A stretch of DNA of 64,000 nucleotides, taken from assembly GCA_002422545.1 (NCBI GenBank), contig DIWF01000037.1, positions 1 through 64,000 on the forward strand. The letters are read 5' to 3'. The notes beneath the pieces were generated by a model. The model ran no database searches and was not told the origin of the DNA. It saw nothing but the letters and a program-made list of their open reading frames with translations. The stretch comes from Firmicutes bacterium UBA6113 (GTDB lineage: Bacteria; Bacillota; Clostridia; Tissierellales; Sedimentibacteraceae). The position numbers and the translations under genes were made by a program. Positions 16,324-26,319 of the stretch are shown piece by piece (position 1 is the stretch's first letter; every line of letters starts with the position of its first letter).

Positions 16324-18237
16324 ATGACTGAAAATGACTTGCCCGTTTATTTGTTCCATAAGGGATCAAACTATTATTCATATAAATTTCTCGGATCACA
16401 TATAGAAGAATCCGGAGTCGTTTTCAGAGTTTGGGCCCCCAACGCTAAATCTGTGTATGTTGTGGGAAACTTCAACGGCTGGTCCAGAGACAATGCTTAT
16501 GAAATGAAACGTATTTCCATGGGAGGAGTATGGGAACTTTTTGCTCGGGAAATTTGTGAAGGAGAACTTTATAAATACCTAATTGTTGATGCTGATGGAA
16601 ATGAGCTTTACAAATCAGACCCCTATGCATTTTCTTCACAGACCAGGGACAGAACAGCATCCATAGTCCACAGCCTGTACAATTACAGTTGGCAGGACAA
16701 AAGTTGGCAAGACTACAAAAAAGGGATAAACATATACCAGACACCTATTAACATATATGAAGTTAACCTGTCATCCTGGAAAAAGCGTGAAGACGGAAGT
16801 CTCTACACATATGAGGAAATTGCCCCAATGCTCATAAAACACGTCAAGGAGCACGGCTTCACTCACATTGAGCTCATGCCTGTCATGGAACATCCCTTTG
16901 ATGGATCATGGGGTTATCAGGTCTCAGGCTATTATGCACCTACAAAACGATTCGGCGAACCTGACGGACTTAAATTTTTAATAGACCAGTGCCATCTTCA
17001 CGGATTAGGTGTCATCCTTGACTGGGTTCCTGCACATTTTCCGAAAGATTCTCACGGGTTGTACAAATTTGACGGCAGCTTCCTTTATGAATACGATGAT
17101 GTTCAAAAAAGAGAAAACATTAGCTGGGGAACTCACAAATTCAACTACAAGAAATCCGAAGTCGTATCATTTTTGATTTCAAATGCTGTTTTCTGGCTGG
17201 AAGTATACCATGCAGACGGGCTGAGGGTTGATGCAGTAAGTTCCATGCTTTATCTTGATTACGACAAGAAGCAAGGTGAATGGACTCCAAATATTTACGG
17301 CGGAAATGAGAATATTGAAGCAATAGAATTTTTGAAAAATCTAAACGAGACAGTATTCAAGCTTCAGCCAAATACCATGATGATTGCTGAAGAGTCAACA
17401 GCATGGCCAATGGTGACAAAACCGGTATATCTGGGAGGATTGGGTTTTAACTTCAAGTGGAACATGGGCTGGATGAATGACATGCTTGAATACATAGGGA
17501 CAGATCCCATTAACAGAAAATACAAGCACAAGAATATTACATTTTCACTTCATTACGCCTTCAGCGAAAATTACATACTGCCTTTGTCCCACGATGAAGT
17601 AGTCCACAGGAAAAAATCAATCTTGGACAAAATGCCTGGCACCTATGAAGAAAAATTTGCAGGAGTGAGGGTCCTTTTGGGTTACATGGCAGCTCACCCG
17701 GGCAAGAAACTTAATTTCATGGGATATGAAGTGGGACAGTTTGCCGAATGGAACTTTGAAAAAGAAATTGAATGGTTTCTCACTGATTATGAATATCACA
17801 GAAAACTGAACATATATATTAAGGATTTGAATGAATTTTATTTAAGCTGTTCCCATCTTTGGGAAATTGACTATGCATGGGAAGGGTTCAAGTGGATTTC
17901 CAATGATGACTATGAACAAAATATAATAGCATTCAAACGAATAAATAAAAACAAGAAAGAACTTATAACTGTAGTAAATTTTTCACCTGTTGAAAGACAC
18001 AGTTATTCAATCGGATCAGATAAGGGAATTTACACTGAAATATTCAACTCAAACGCTGAAAAATTTGGGGGAACAGGAACAGGAAATTTTGAAAGAATAG
18101 TTTCCCAGGCAGGCAGCCTTCACGGGTATGATTCGCACATATCCCTGACGGTACCGCCGCTGTCGGTAATTTTCCTTAAAAAGGATGAAAAGTTCAAAGC
18201 AAACGAAATGGGAGGTAAAACATATGAAATTAGCTAA
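16324..18237 (+). CDS. glgB: 1,4-alpha-glucan branching enzyme
   Basis: Introduces alpha-1,6 branches into glycogen. The 637-residue protein has an N-terminal CBM48 domain (VVGNFNGWS) and a GH13 catalytic barrel: VNLSSWKK, EHPFDGSWGYQ, the nucleophile Asp in DGLRVDAVSSM, the acid/base Glu in MIAEESTAWP, and the transition-state Asp in LPLSHDEVVH. Length fits GlgB proteins with a single N-terminal domain. It has AGGAGAG before the start and is first of glgB-C-D-A-P; its stop overlaps the start of glgC. Confidence 0.96.
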   Translation: MTENDLPVYLFHKGSNYYSYKFLGSHIEESGVVFRVWAPNAKSVYVVGNFNGWSRDNAYEMKRISMGGVWELFAREICEGELYKYLIVDADGNELYKSDPYAFSSQTRDRTASIVHSLYNYSWQDKSWQDYKKGINIYQTPINIYEVNLSSWKKREDGSLYTYEEIAPMLIKHVKEHGFTHIELMPVMEHPFDGSWGYQVSGYYAPTKRFGEPDGLKFLIDQCHLHGLGVILDWVPAHFPKDSHGLYKFDGSFLYEYDDVQKRENISWGTHKFNYKKSEVVSFLISNAVFWLEVYHADGLRVDAVSSMLYLDYDKKQGEWTPNIYGGNENIEAIEFLKNLNETVFKLQPNTMMIAEESTAWPMVTKPVYLGGLGFNFKWNMGWMNDMLEYIGTDPINRKYKHKNITFSLHYAFSENYILPLSHDEVVHRKKSILDKMPGTYEEKFAGVRVLLGYMAAHPGKKLNFMGYEVGQFAEWNFEKEIEWFLTDYEYHRKLNIYIKDLNEFYLSCSHLWEIDYAWEGFKWISNDDYEQNIIAFKRINKNKKELITVVNFSPVERHSYSIGSDKGIYTEIFNSNAEKFGGTGTGNFERIVSQAGSLHGYDSHISLTVPPLSVIFLKKDEKFKANEMGGKTYEIS

Positions 18238-19369
18238 AAAAGAATGTGTGGTAATGCTCCTTGCCGGCGGGCAGGGAAGCAGGCTGGGGGCCCTCACAAC
18301 AAAAATAGCAAAGCCCTCTGTGCCCTTTGGTGGCAAGTACAGAATCATTGATTTCGCTCTTTCCAACTGTGTAAATTCAGGACTGGACACCATAGGTGTG
18401 CTCACACAGTACCAGCCTCTGATTTTAAATTCATATATCGGAGACGGAAAGTCATGGGACCTGGACAGGATGTACGGCGGAATACAAATACTTCCTCCCT
18501 ATCAAAGAGTAGGAGATTCAGAATGGTATCTGGGAACTGCAAATTCAATTTATCAAAACATAGATTTTATCGATCAGTATGATCCGGAATATGTGCTGGT
18601 ATTGTCGGGAGACCACATTTACAAAATGGATTATTCCCAAATGATAAAATATCACAAGGAAAAGAACGCCGACTGCACCATATCTGTAATCAACGTCACT
18701 CAAAAAGAAGCATCCCGTTTTGGAATTTTAAGCTCTGATGAAGACGGAAGAATAACAGCCTTTGAAGAAAAACCGAAAAGACCAAAGAGCACCCTTGCTT
18801 CCATGGGCATTTATGTGTTTTCATGGAATAAATTAAAGAAATACCTTGAGCTTGACAATTCAAACCCTGAATCTTCCAAAGATTTCGGCAAGGATGTAAT
18901 ACCTGCAATGCTGAAATCAGAAGAAAAAATGTATTCCTACGAATTCAAGGGATACTGGAAAGATGTAGGGACAATTGATTCTCTTTGGGAAGCAAACATG
19001 GACCTGTTAGGACACGATGGTTTCGACCTGTACGGAGACTGGGTCATATATTCAAGGCACGAAGAAAGGCCTCCTCAATACATAAGCAGTTCAGCTGAAG
19101 TAAAAAACTCCATAGTTTCAGAAGGAGCTGTAATACTTGGAAAAGTTGAAAACTCCATAATATTTTCAGGTGTTAAAGTAAATGAGAATGCTGTTGTGAA
19201 AGATTCAATTGTAATGGCTGATGTTGAAATAAAGGAAAATTCCCAAGTAAACTATTCAATAATAGATGAAATGGTGAAAATCGGTCCTGGTCTAAAAATA
19301 GGGACTCCAAAAGATCAAAAAGCAGAAATAACTGTAATACCGCGCGACAGCGTTATAAATAACATGTAA
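18224..19369 (+). CDS. glgC: Glucose-1-phosphate adenylyltransferase, catalytic subunit
   Basis: Makes ADP-glucose from glucose-1-phosphate and ATP, the committed step of glycogen synthesis. The 381-residue protein has the nucleotide-binding LLAGGQGSRLGALT at the N-terminus, PFGGKYRIIDFALSN, the metal-binding region LSGDHIYKMDY, the substrate segment FEEKPKRP, and a C-terminal left-handed beta-helix (KNSIVSEGAVILGK). It starts at 18224 inside the end of glgB with GGGAGG upstream. It works with GlgD. Confidence 0.95.
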   Translation: MKLAKKECVVMLLAGGQGSRLGALTTKIAKPSVPFGGKYRIIDFALSNCVNSGLDTIGVLTQYQPLILNSYIGDGKSWDLDRMYGGIQILPPYQRVGDSEWYLGTANSIYQNIDFIDQYDPEYVLVLSGDHIYKMDYSQMIKYHKEKNADCTISVINVTQKEASRFGILSSDEDGRITAFEEKPKRPKSTLASMGIYVFSWNKLKKYLELDNSNPESSKDFGKDVIPAMLKSEEKMYSYEFKGYWKDVGTIDSLWEANMDLLGHDGFDLYGDWVIYSRHEERPPQYISSSAEVKNSIVSEGAVILGKVENSIIFSGVKVNENAVVKDSIVMADVEIKENSQVNYSIIDEMVKIGPGLKIGTPKDQKAEITVIPRDSVINNM

Positions 19370-19380
19370 GGAGGGACATT

Positions 19381-20502
19381 ATGAACAACACTTTAGGAAT
19401 AATATTTTCTGACATGCAGGACTGGAGCATGACAGAACTGGCATCCCACCGTTCAGTTGCTGCAATACCATTCGGAGGAAGATACAGGCTCATTGATTTC
19501 CCCCTTTCCAATATGGTCAACTCAGGAATGCATAAAATCTGCATCATAACAAAAAGCAACTACCGTTCTCTAATGGAGCACGTAGGCTCCGGCAAGGACT
19601 GGGATTTATCAAGGAAAAAAGGAGGCATACTCATATTTCCTCCCTACGCCCTGGGCGAAAACCACGGACTATTTACAGGAAGGCTGGATGCCTTAAAAAG
19701 AGTACTGGACTATATATCATCTTCAAAGGAAAAATATGTTGTGCTGTCCGACAGCGACATGATTTACAACATCAACTACAGGGACGTAATAAAATATCAT
19801 GAAGAAAAAAATTCAGACATAACTGCAGTGTACACAAAGTACCCGCTGAACAAGACATGTTCAATTCATAAAATAATGTATGAATTTGATGAGGAAGGCC
19901 GAGCAAAAGACATACTTGTTTATCCCATAATAAACGGAATCCACAACATTGGTCTTAACACATGGGTTATGAACAAGGATTTCCTTGAGGCCCTCATTCA
20001 TGACGCCATTGCGCGAAATTACAAGGATTTCAGCTACGATGTCCTTGCTGCCAGAGTACACAGCCTAAGAATTTACGGCTACGAATACAAGGGTTTCTAC
20101 GCACACATAGATTCTCTGCAGAGCTATTACGACAACAGCATGAAACTTTTAAAGATGGATGTTCTGCAAAGCTTGTTTTATTCCAAAACCGGTCCCATAT
20201 TCACAAAGACAAAGGATTCAACTCCAACGAAGTACCTGAACCATGCAAATGTGAAAAATTCATTGATTGCCAGCGGCTGCACAATTGAAGGAACTGTCGA
20301 AAACAGCATCATATTCAGAGATGTTAAAATAGGAAAAAATGCTGTGGTTAAAAATTCAATTATTATGCAGCACGGAACTATCGGTGAAAATGCCCAGCTT
20401 GATTCTATAATATCAGACACATATGCCTTTGTTAACAATGACAGAGTCTTGCTTGGCTATTCCAGCTGCCCGTTCTTTATCAAGAAACATTCGATAGTAT
20501 AG
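19381..20502 (+). CDS. glgD: Glucose-1-phosphate adenylyltransferase, GlgD subunit
   Basis: Regulatory partner of GlgC in Firmicutes. The 373-residue protein has the same fold, PFGGRYRLIDFPLSN and the beta-helix (KNSLIASGCTIEGTVENS), but the nucleotide loop GGQGSRL is missing; the start reads GIIFSDMQDWSMTELAS instead. LSDSDMIYNINY replaces LSGDHIYKMDY. That is normal for GlgD, which has little activity alone and modulates GlgC. It lies 11 bases after glgC. Confidence 0.94.
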   Translation: MNNTLGIIFSDMQDWSMTELASHRSVAAIPFGGRYRLIDFPLSNMVNSGMHKICIITKSNYRSLMEHVGSGKDWDLSRKKGGILIFPPYALGENHGLFTGRLDALKRVLDYISSSKEKYVVLSDSDMIYNINYRDVIKYHEEKNSDITAVYTKYPLNKTCSIHKIMYEFDEEGRAKDILVYPIINGIHNIGLNTWVMNKDFLEALIHDAIARNYKDFSYDVLAARVHSLRIYGYEYKGFYAHIDSLQSYYDNSMKLLKMDVLQSLFYSKTGPIFTKTKDSTPTKYLNHANVKNSLIASGCTIEGTVENSIIFRDVKIGKNAVVKNSIIMQHGTIGENAQLDSIISDTYAFVNNDRVLLGYSSCPFFIKKHSIV

Positions 20503-20512
20503 GAGTGATTAT

Positions 20513-21955
20513 ATGAGCGTTATGAAAGTATTGTATGCGGCTTCTGAAGCCGCTCCATTTATAGCAACAGGAGGACTGGGTGATGTTGCAGGTTCTCTGC
20601 CCAAGGCACTTTCGGAAAAATACGGTGACAAAATAGACATCCGAGTAATAATTCCCCTGTACCAAAACATAACAGACCGAAGCGGTTTTGAATTTGCAGG
20701 AAAAACAACGGTACCTCTTGCCTGGAGGCAGCAGTACTGCGGAGTATTTAAGCAGGTAATGAACAATGTAACATATTACTTCATAGACAATGAATATTAT
20801 TTCAAAAGAAGTGAATGCTACGGACACTATGATGACGGCGAAAGATTTGCTTTTTTCTCAAAAGCAGTGCTTTTTATACTGCCCATGATTGATTTCATGC
20901 CGGACATTATTCTTTCAAACGACTGGCAGACTTCTCTGATTCCGGTGTATCTCAAGACAAAGTATTCAAGCTATTCAAACTTTAAAAATATTAAGACAAT
21001 AATCACCATTCACAACATTGAATACCAGGGAATTTATGATTTGAACATAGCTGAGGATGTATTTGACATCCACGGAAAGGAAAAATCAATCATAGAATAC
21101 AACGGTGCAATAAATCTCCTGAAGGGAGCTCTTGAAACAAGCGACATAATCAGCACCGTAAGCGAAAGCTACTCAAGGGAAATAATGGATGATTCCATTG
21201 CCCATGGTCTTGCAAAAATAATAAGCAGCAATTCTCATAAGCTCAGAGGAATTTTAAACGGCATAGATACGGATTTTTACAATCCAGAAACAGATAGCTC
21301 GCTGTTTGAAAATTTCAGCAGCAAAAACATAAAGAAAAAATATCTTAACAAGCTTAACCTGCAGATGCTTGCAGGACTTCCGCAGGATGAAAATATCCCT
21401 GTTGTTGCAATTATTTCAAGGCTTGTAAAGCACAAGGGTTTTGAACTTATCATTCACGGAATTGAAGAAGTATTAAAAGAAAAGGTACAGTTCATAATAC
21501 TTGGAAAGGGAGACCGGGGATACGAACTTTTCTTCAAGTCACTTCAGGACCGCTATCATGACAAGGTGGCAGCAAGAATTGATTTTAATTCAGACCTGGC
21601 ACGCAAAATTTATGCTGGATCTGACTTTCTCCTGATGCCGTCCATAAGCGAACCATGTGGAATTGCTCAAATGATTGCGTCCCGCTACGGGACTGTGCCA
21701 ATTGTGCGGGAAACCGGAGGGCTCAAAGACTCAATCCACGACTGCAGCCTCGGTTCAGGAAACGGCTTTACATTTTATGAACAAAATCCGGGAGTTCTTG
21801 CGGAAACTATAAAAAGAGGACTTCAAGTATACTCAGAAAAAGAAGATTGGGAAAAACTTGTTGAAGCGGTCATGAATGTTGACTTCAGCTGGAATGCATC
21901 CGCTGAAAAATACTTTGAAATGCTTCAAGGTTTATTGACCCAGGGAGAAAAATAA
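20513..21955 (+). CDS. glgA: Glycogen synthase (ADP-glucose, GT5)
   Basis: Transfers glucose from ADP-glucose to growing glycogen chains. The 480-residue GT-B protein shows the N-terminal ASEAAPFIATGGLGDVAGSL, SNDWQTSLIPVYL, HNIEYQGIYD, and in the C-terminal half SRLVKHKGFELI and the donor-site motif LLMPSISEPCGIAQM. The N-terminal substrate loop, commonly KTGGL, has Ala for Lys (ATGGL). It starts 10 bases after glgD with AGGAGTG upstream and overlaps glgP by one base. Confidence 0.95.
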   Translation: MSVMKVLYAASEAAPFIATGGLGDVAGSLPKALSEKYGDKIDIRVIIPLYQNITDRSGFEFAGKTTVPLAWRQQYCGVFKQVMNNVTYYFIDNEYYFKRSECYGHYDDGERFAFFSKAVLFILPMIDFMPDIILSNDWQTSLIPVYLKTKYSSYSNFKNIKTIITIHNIEYQGIYDLNIAEDVFDIHGKEKSIIEYNGAINLLKGALETSDIISTVSESYSREIMDDSIAHGLAKIISSNSHKLRGILNGIDTDFYNPETDSSLFENFSSKNIKKKYLNKLNLQMLAGLPQDENIPVVAIISRLVKHKGFELIIHGIEEVLKEKVQFIILGKGDRGYELFFKSLQDRYHDKVAARIDFNSDLARKIYAGSDFLLMPSISEPCGIAQMIASRYGTVPIVRETGGLKDSIHDCSLGSGNGFTFYEQNPGVLAETIKRGLQVYSEKEDWEKLVEAVMNVDFSWNASAEKYFEMLQGLLTQGEK

Positions 21956-24384
21956 TGTTGGAACAAAAAATAGATTCACGACTCATGGAAACATTGATTG
22001 ATGAAGAAATTTCACGTTATTGGAACACTGAGCCTCAGGTTGCGAGCACAATCCAGGTTTATAGGGCACTTTCAACCGTTATAAGAGACCTGCTGCTTAA
22101 AAAAAGAAATAAGTTTCTAAAGCAGTTTACAAATAATCAGCAAAAGAAGGTTTATTACCTGTGCATGGAATTTCTTACAGGGAAATCACTGAAAAACAAC
22201 TTATACAACTTAAAAATTGAGCAGGAAGTTTCTGAAGCTTTAAGAAAATATAATGTATCCCTGGAAGAGCTGTACAACATCGAAAAAGATCCGGGCCTTG
22301 GAAACGGGGGACTTGGGAGACTGGCTGCATGTTTTATGGACTCCCTTGCGACCGAAAATTACCCGGCCGTTGGATTTTCAATAAAATATGAGTTCGGACT
22401 TTTCAAGCAGAAAATCATAGACGGTTGGCAGACGGAACTTCCGGACGACTGGCTCACAACTTCTGATGTCTGGCTCCTGCCTCGGACTGAAGAAAGAGTT
22501 ATTGTTAAATTTGACGGAAAAGTCAGGGAAGAATGGACCGAAAAAGGTTTGAAAATCCATCACGACTACCCCACTCAAATAGAAGCTGTGCCCTATGACA
22601 TGATGGTATCAGGATACGACAGCAAGGGAGTGAGTCTTCTTAGGCTCTGGGAATCAAGAAGTTTAAACAGTATTGACATGAATCTGTTTTCACAGGGCGA
22701 TTATATAAGAGCCCTGGCAGAAGATTCACTGGGCGAAGCAATATCAAAGGTTCTCTACCCTTCCGACAATCACTACGAAGGTAAAATATTGAGACTAAAG
22801 CAGCAGTACTTTCTTGTTTCAGCTTCAGCTCAGAACATTGTGAAAGTACATTACAATAAATACAATACCCTTGATAATTTCAGCCAAAAGAATGCAATCC
22901 ACATAAACGACACCCATCCAGCCCTGGTTATTCCGGAACTCATGCGCATTTTCATGGATGATTACAACTATTCATGGGATGATTCGTGGAAGATTGTTGT
23001 TGATTCTGTTTCCTATACAAACCATACTGTGCTTTCCGAAGCACTGGAAACATTTGACGACAACATAATCAAGGTGAAGCTTCCAAGAATTCACATGATT
23101 ATTGCAGAAATAGACAGACGCTTCATGGATGAGGCAACTCACAAATTAGGTGATAGGAACAAGGCACTCAAGATGTCCATATTCGGATATGAAAAAGTAA
23201 ACATGGCAAACCTGTGCATACGCGGCAGCCACTGTGTAAACGGTGTGGCCAATCTTCACACGGAAATACTTAAAAAAACAATTTTCAAAGATTTCAATGA
23301 ATACACCCCAGGTAAAATTATAAATGTGACAAACGGAATAACCCACAGGAGATGGGTCAATCAGGCTAACCCATTGCTTAAGGACTTGTTGACAGACATT
23401 CTTGGTGAAGAATACTACCTAAATCCTGAAAAGCTAAATCTTCTTAAAAACTACAAAGATGACCAAAGCGTCCTAAAAAATCTTGATGAAATTAAATTTC
23501 AGAATAAAAAAAGGCTGGCAGAACACGTTTCTAGATACAACCACATCAATCTTGACATTGATTCTATATTTGACATACAAGTCAAGAGGCTTCATGAATA
23601 CAAGAGGCAGCTTTTAAATGCCATGCGCATTATAAGCCTAATAATTGACATAAACGAAGGAAATATTGCTGACATTGTACCTGAAACATTCATATTTGCA
23701 GCCAAGGCTGCCCCGGGATACTTCAGGGCAAAGGAAATAATTCAACTCATATTTGCACTCAGCGATTATATAAATAAAAACACATTCGTTAAAAAATACA
23801 TCAATGTTGTTTTCATAGAGAATTATTCTGTCAGCCTTGCAGAGCTCATAATTCCAGCAGGTGAAATAAGCGAGCAAATATCACTGGCAGGCAAGGAAGC
23901 AAGCGGAACAGGAAACATGAAGTTCATGATTAACGGCGCCCTTACAATAGGAACATATGACGGTGCCAATGTTGAAATAATCAATGAAGTGGGAGAAGAA
24001 AACTTCTTTCTTTTCGGTCTTCGTGACCACGAGGTGGAAAGTCTCTGGAATCATGGCTATTCTTCCATACAGTATTATCAGAAAAATCTGAAGCTTCGAA
24101 AAATAATAGACTTTTTAAATAAAGGTATAAACGGAAAATCCTTCGAGTCCATTTCCAAATATCTCTTAGGAGGATCTGCTGTGGGAGATCCTTACATGTG
24201 TTTTGCTGATTTTGACTCCTACATGGAAGTTCACAGGAAAGCCTCACACCTTTACTACAACGACAAAATGAAATGGAATCAAATGTCCCTAATGAACATT
24301 GGTTCAGCAGGAATATTTTCCTCCGACAGAACGGTCAGGGAATATGCCGAGAAAATATGGGGATTGAATCCTGTTAACAAATGA
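21955..24384 (+). CDS. glgP: Glycogen/starch phosphorylase
   Basis: Phosphorolysis of glycogen to glucose-1-phosphate; PLP-dependent, family GT35. The 809-residue protein has DPGLGNGGLGRLAACFMDSL, NAIHINDTHPALVIPELMR, RLHEYKRQLLN and, near 650-680, the PLP lysine region SGTGNMKFMINGALTIGT followed by GANVEI. Length is standard. The start ATG overlaps the glgA stop (TAATG). Encoding synthesis and breakdown in one operon implies that flux is controlled post-translationally rather than by separate transcription. Confidence 0.96.
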   Translation: MLEQKIDSRLMETLIDEEISRYWNTEPQVASTIQVYRALSTVIRDLLLKKRNKFLKQFTNNQQKKVYYLCMEFLTGKSLKNNLYNLKIEQEVSEALRKYNVSLEELYNIEKDPGLGNGGLGRLAACFMDSLATENYPAVGFSIKYEFGLFKQKIIDGWQTELPDDWLTTSDVWLLPRTEERVIVKFDGKVREEWTEKGLKIHHDYPTQIEAVPYDMMVSGYDSKGVSLLRLWESRSLNSIDMNLFSQGDYIRALAEDSLGEAISKVLYPSDNHYEGKILRLKQQYFLVSASAQNIVKVHYNKYNTLDNFSQKNAIHINDTHPALVIPELMRIFMDDYNYSWDDSWKIVVDSVSYTNHTVLSEALETFDDNIIKVKLPRIHMIIAEIDRRFMDEATHKLGDRNKALKMSIFGYEKVNMANLCIRGSHCVNGVANLHTEILKKTIFKDFNEYTPGKIINVTNGITHRRWVNQANPLLKDLLTDILGEEYYLNPEKLNLLKNYKDDQSVLKNLDEIKFQNKKRLAEHVSRYNHINLDIDSIFDIQVKRLHEYKRQLLNAMRIISLIIDINEGNIADIVPETFIFAAKAAPGYFRAKEIIQLIFALSDYINKNTFVKKYINVVFIENYSVSLAELIIPAGEISEQISLAGKEASGTGNMKFMINGALTIGTYDGANVEIINEVGEENFFLFGLRDHEVESLWNHGYSSIQYYQKNLKLRKIIDFLNKGINGKSFESISKYLLGGSAVGDPYMCFADFDSYMEVHRKASHLYYNDKMKWNQMSLMNIGSAGIFSSDRTVREYAEKIWGLNPVNK

Positions 24385-24423
24385 CAAGTAACCTAACAAT
24401 CAGCAGTTATAAAGGATAATCTT

Positions 24424-26205
24424 ATGTTTATATTTGACAGTCAGTCTGAATTTTTCAGGTCTCCTCAGGGAGGGGTAAAGACGGGTGATGAAATTGCGCT
24501 TAAGATTTATGTGAAGCGAAGTTTCCCCATGCGTCCAGAACTTCTCATAGAAAAAAGGCTTGATTATGCGGTTGAAACGTACAAAAGAATTACCATGGAA
24601 TGGATAGGTGCCGAAAAAAATCTTGATTTGTACCGTGCAGTCTTTTCTGTGGATAGATCAGGAAACTATTATTATTCATTTATCATAGGGGAAAACAAAT
24701 CAAGTTATAACCAGCTGCTGATATATGATGACTTCACAACTCCTGACTGGATTAAGGGAGGAATAATATATCATATTTTTGTGGATAGGTTTTATAAAGA
24801 CATGACTCTTTTGAAAAATGATGACATCACGGTAAGAAATGACTGGGGAGGAACTCCCCGGTATTTGCCTAACGAAAAAGGAGAAATACAAAACAATGAC
24901 TTTTTCGGCGGAAATCTTGAGGGTATAAAGAAAAAACTCCCTTACCTTAAGGACCTTGGAGTTACAGTCATTTATCTTTCTCCTGTTTTTGAGGCTCATT
25001 CAAATCACAAATATGACACAGGAGATTACCTAGACATTGACCCCATGTTTGGAAATGAAGAATCCCTTAAGGAACTTTGCACAGAAGCTTCCAAAATGGG
25101 AATGTATGTCATTCTTGACGGAGTATTCAGCCACACGGGCTCAGACAGCATTTACTTCAATAAAAAAGGACGTTACAAATCCCTTGGTGCATACCAGAGC
25201 AAATCATCACCATACTACAGCTGGTACATGTTCAACAGCTGGAATGAGGATTACGTGTGCTGGTGGAATATCAAGACACTTCCTGCAGTAAACAAGGAAA
25301 ACAAAGATTACATTGACTTCATCACAGGAGAAAATGGAGTTTTAAATCACTGGCAAAAATGCGGAGTCAAGGGTTGGCGCCTTGATGTGGCAGACGAACT
25401 TCCTGACAGCTTTTTAAAAAGTTTAAGAAAATGTGTGAAAGAAAAAGATATAGATGCCTACATAGTAGGAGAAGTATGGGAAGATGCATCAGACAAATTT
25501 TCTTATGGAAATCTGAAGCAGTATTTCCTGGGAAAACAGCTTGATTCTGTAACAAATTATCCATTGAGAAATGCCATTATAAACTTCATCCAAACAAAAG
25601 ACTGCAGTGAACTTTACCAGACAATGAACATGATTATTGAAAAGTATCCTCTCCAGTCTGTACACTGCCTCATGAATATTCTAGGAACACACGACACAGC
25701 AAGAATCCTCACAGTCATTGGCAGCAGCTCTGTTCCAGAAAGCAAATCAGAAATGGCAGTAGACACACTTACAGCCAGTGAACTGACAGAGGGAATAATG
25801 CTCCTTAAAATTGCAACACTGCTGCAGATGACACTGCCAGGCATTCCATGCATTTATTACGGAGACGAAGCAGGAATGCAGGGATGGACAGACCCTTTCA
25901 ACAGAAGATGCTATCCCTGGGGGGAAGAAAATAAGGAAATATTAAGTCATTACAAATCCTTGGGAAAATTAAGAAAAAGCTCATCTGTTTTTGCTCAGGG
26001 AAAATACAGATGCCTTGTTCATGATAAAGGAATGTATGTATTTGAAAGATTTAATGATGAAACGCGCTTAATAATTGCAGTTAATATTTCATCCAACACT
26101 GTGACTTTAAATTTAAAAGAAAACATGATGGAATACGGCAAGAAGGAAACAATCAGCAGTTTTAACATTAAAAGCAATGAATACCTGATTTTAATGAACT
26201 ATTAA
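24424..26205 (+). CDS. GH13 alpha-glycosidase (neopullulanase/cyclomaltodextrinase-like)
   Basis: Hydrolyses alpha-1,4 (perhaps also alpha-1,6) bonds in maltodextrins. The 593-residue protein has an N-terminal beta-domain (about 1-105), then a GH13 barrel: FVDRFYKDM, GVTVIYLSPVFEAHSNHKYD, DGVFSHTG, nucleophile Asp in GWRLDVADELP, Glu in YIVGEVWEDA, and LGTHDTARIL. GDEAGMQGWTDPFNRR is typical of this group. No signal peptide, so it acts on intracellular glycogen or maltodextrin. It follows glgP by 39 bases and ends before a shared terminator, so it belongs to the glycogen operon. Confidence 0.9.
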   Translation: MFIFDSQSEFFRSPQGGVKTGDEIALKIYVKRSFPMRPELLIEKRLDYAVETYKRITMEWIGAEKNLDLYRAVFSVDRSGNYYYSFIIGENKSSYNQLLIYDDFTTPDWIKGGIIYHIFVDRFYKDMTLLKNDDITVRNDWGGTPRYLPNEKGEIQNNDFFGGNLEGIKKKLPYLKDLGVTVIYLSPVFEAHSNHKYDTGDYLDIDPMFGNEESLKELCTEASKMGMYVILDGVFSHTGSDSIYFNKKGRYKSLGAYQSKSSPYYSWYMFNSWNEDYVCWWNIKTLPAVNKENKDYIDFITGENGVLNHWQKCGVKGWRLDVADELPDSFLKSLRKCVKEKDIDAYIVGEVWEDASDKFSYGNLKQYFLGKQLDSVTNYPLRNAIINFIQTKDCSELYQTMNMIIEKYPLQSVHCLMNILGTHDTARILTVIGSSSVPESKSEMAVDTLTASELTEGIMLLKIATLLQMTLPGIPCIYYGDEAGMQGWTDPFNRRCYPWGEENKEILSHYKSLGKLRKSSSVFAQGKYRCLVHDKGMYVFERFNDETRLIIAVNISSNTVTLNLKENMMEYGKKETISSFNIKSNEYLILMNY

Positions 26206-26252
26206 TTATTAAACATAAAAATTTCAGCACACCGGCCTTTTAATCCATAAAA

Positions 26253-26290
26253 AAACTGCCTAAGCAAATTAATTTTGCTAAGGCAGTTTT
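26253..26290. terminator. Bidirectional terminator between the glycogen operon and the flavin reductase gene
   Basis: Stem AAACTGCCT...AGGCAGTTT with A and T runs at both ends, and internal AGCAAA/TTTGCT pairing. It serves the + strand GH13 gene and the - strand reductase gene. Confidence 0.9.
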
Positions 26291-26319
26291 TTGTGATTTA
26301 ATTTATCGGGAGTTTTTGT

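Noticed and set aside
19381..20502. glgD as a decayed glgC pseudogene because the nucleotide loop is lost.
   Set aside because: GlgD proteins of Firmicutes normally lack this loop and act as the partner subunit; the frame is intact and well spaced.
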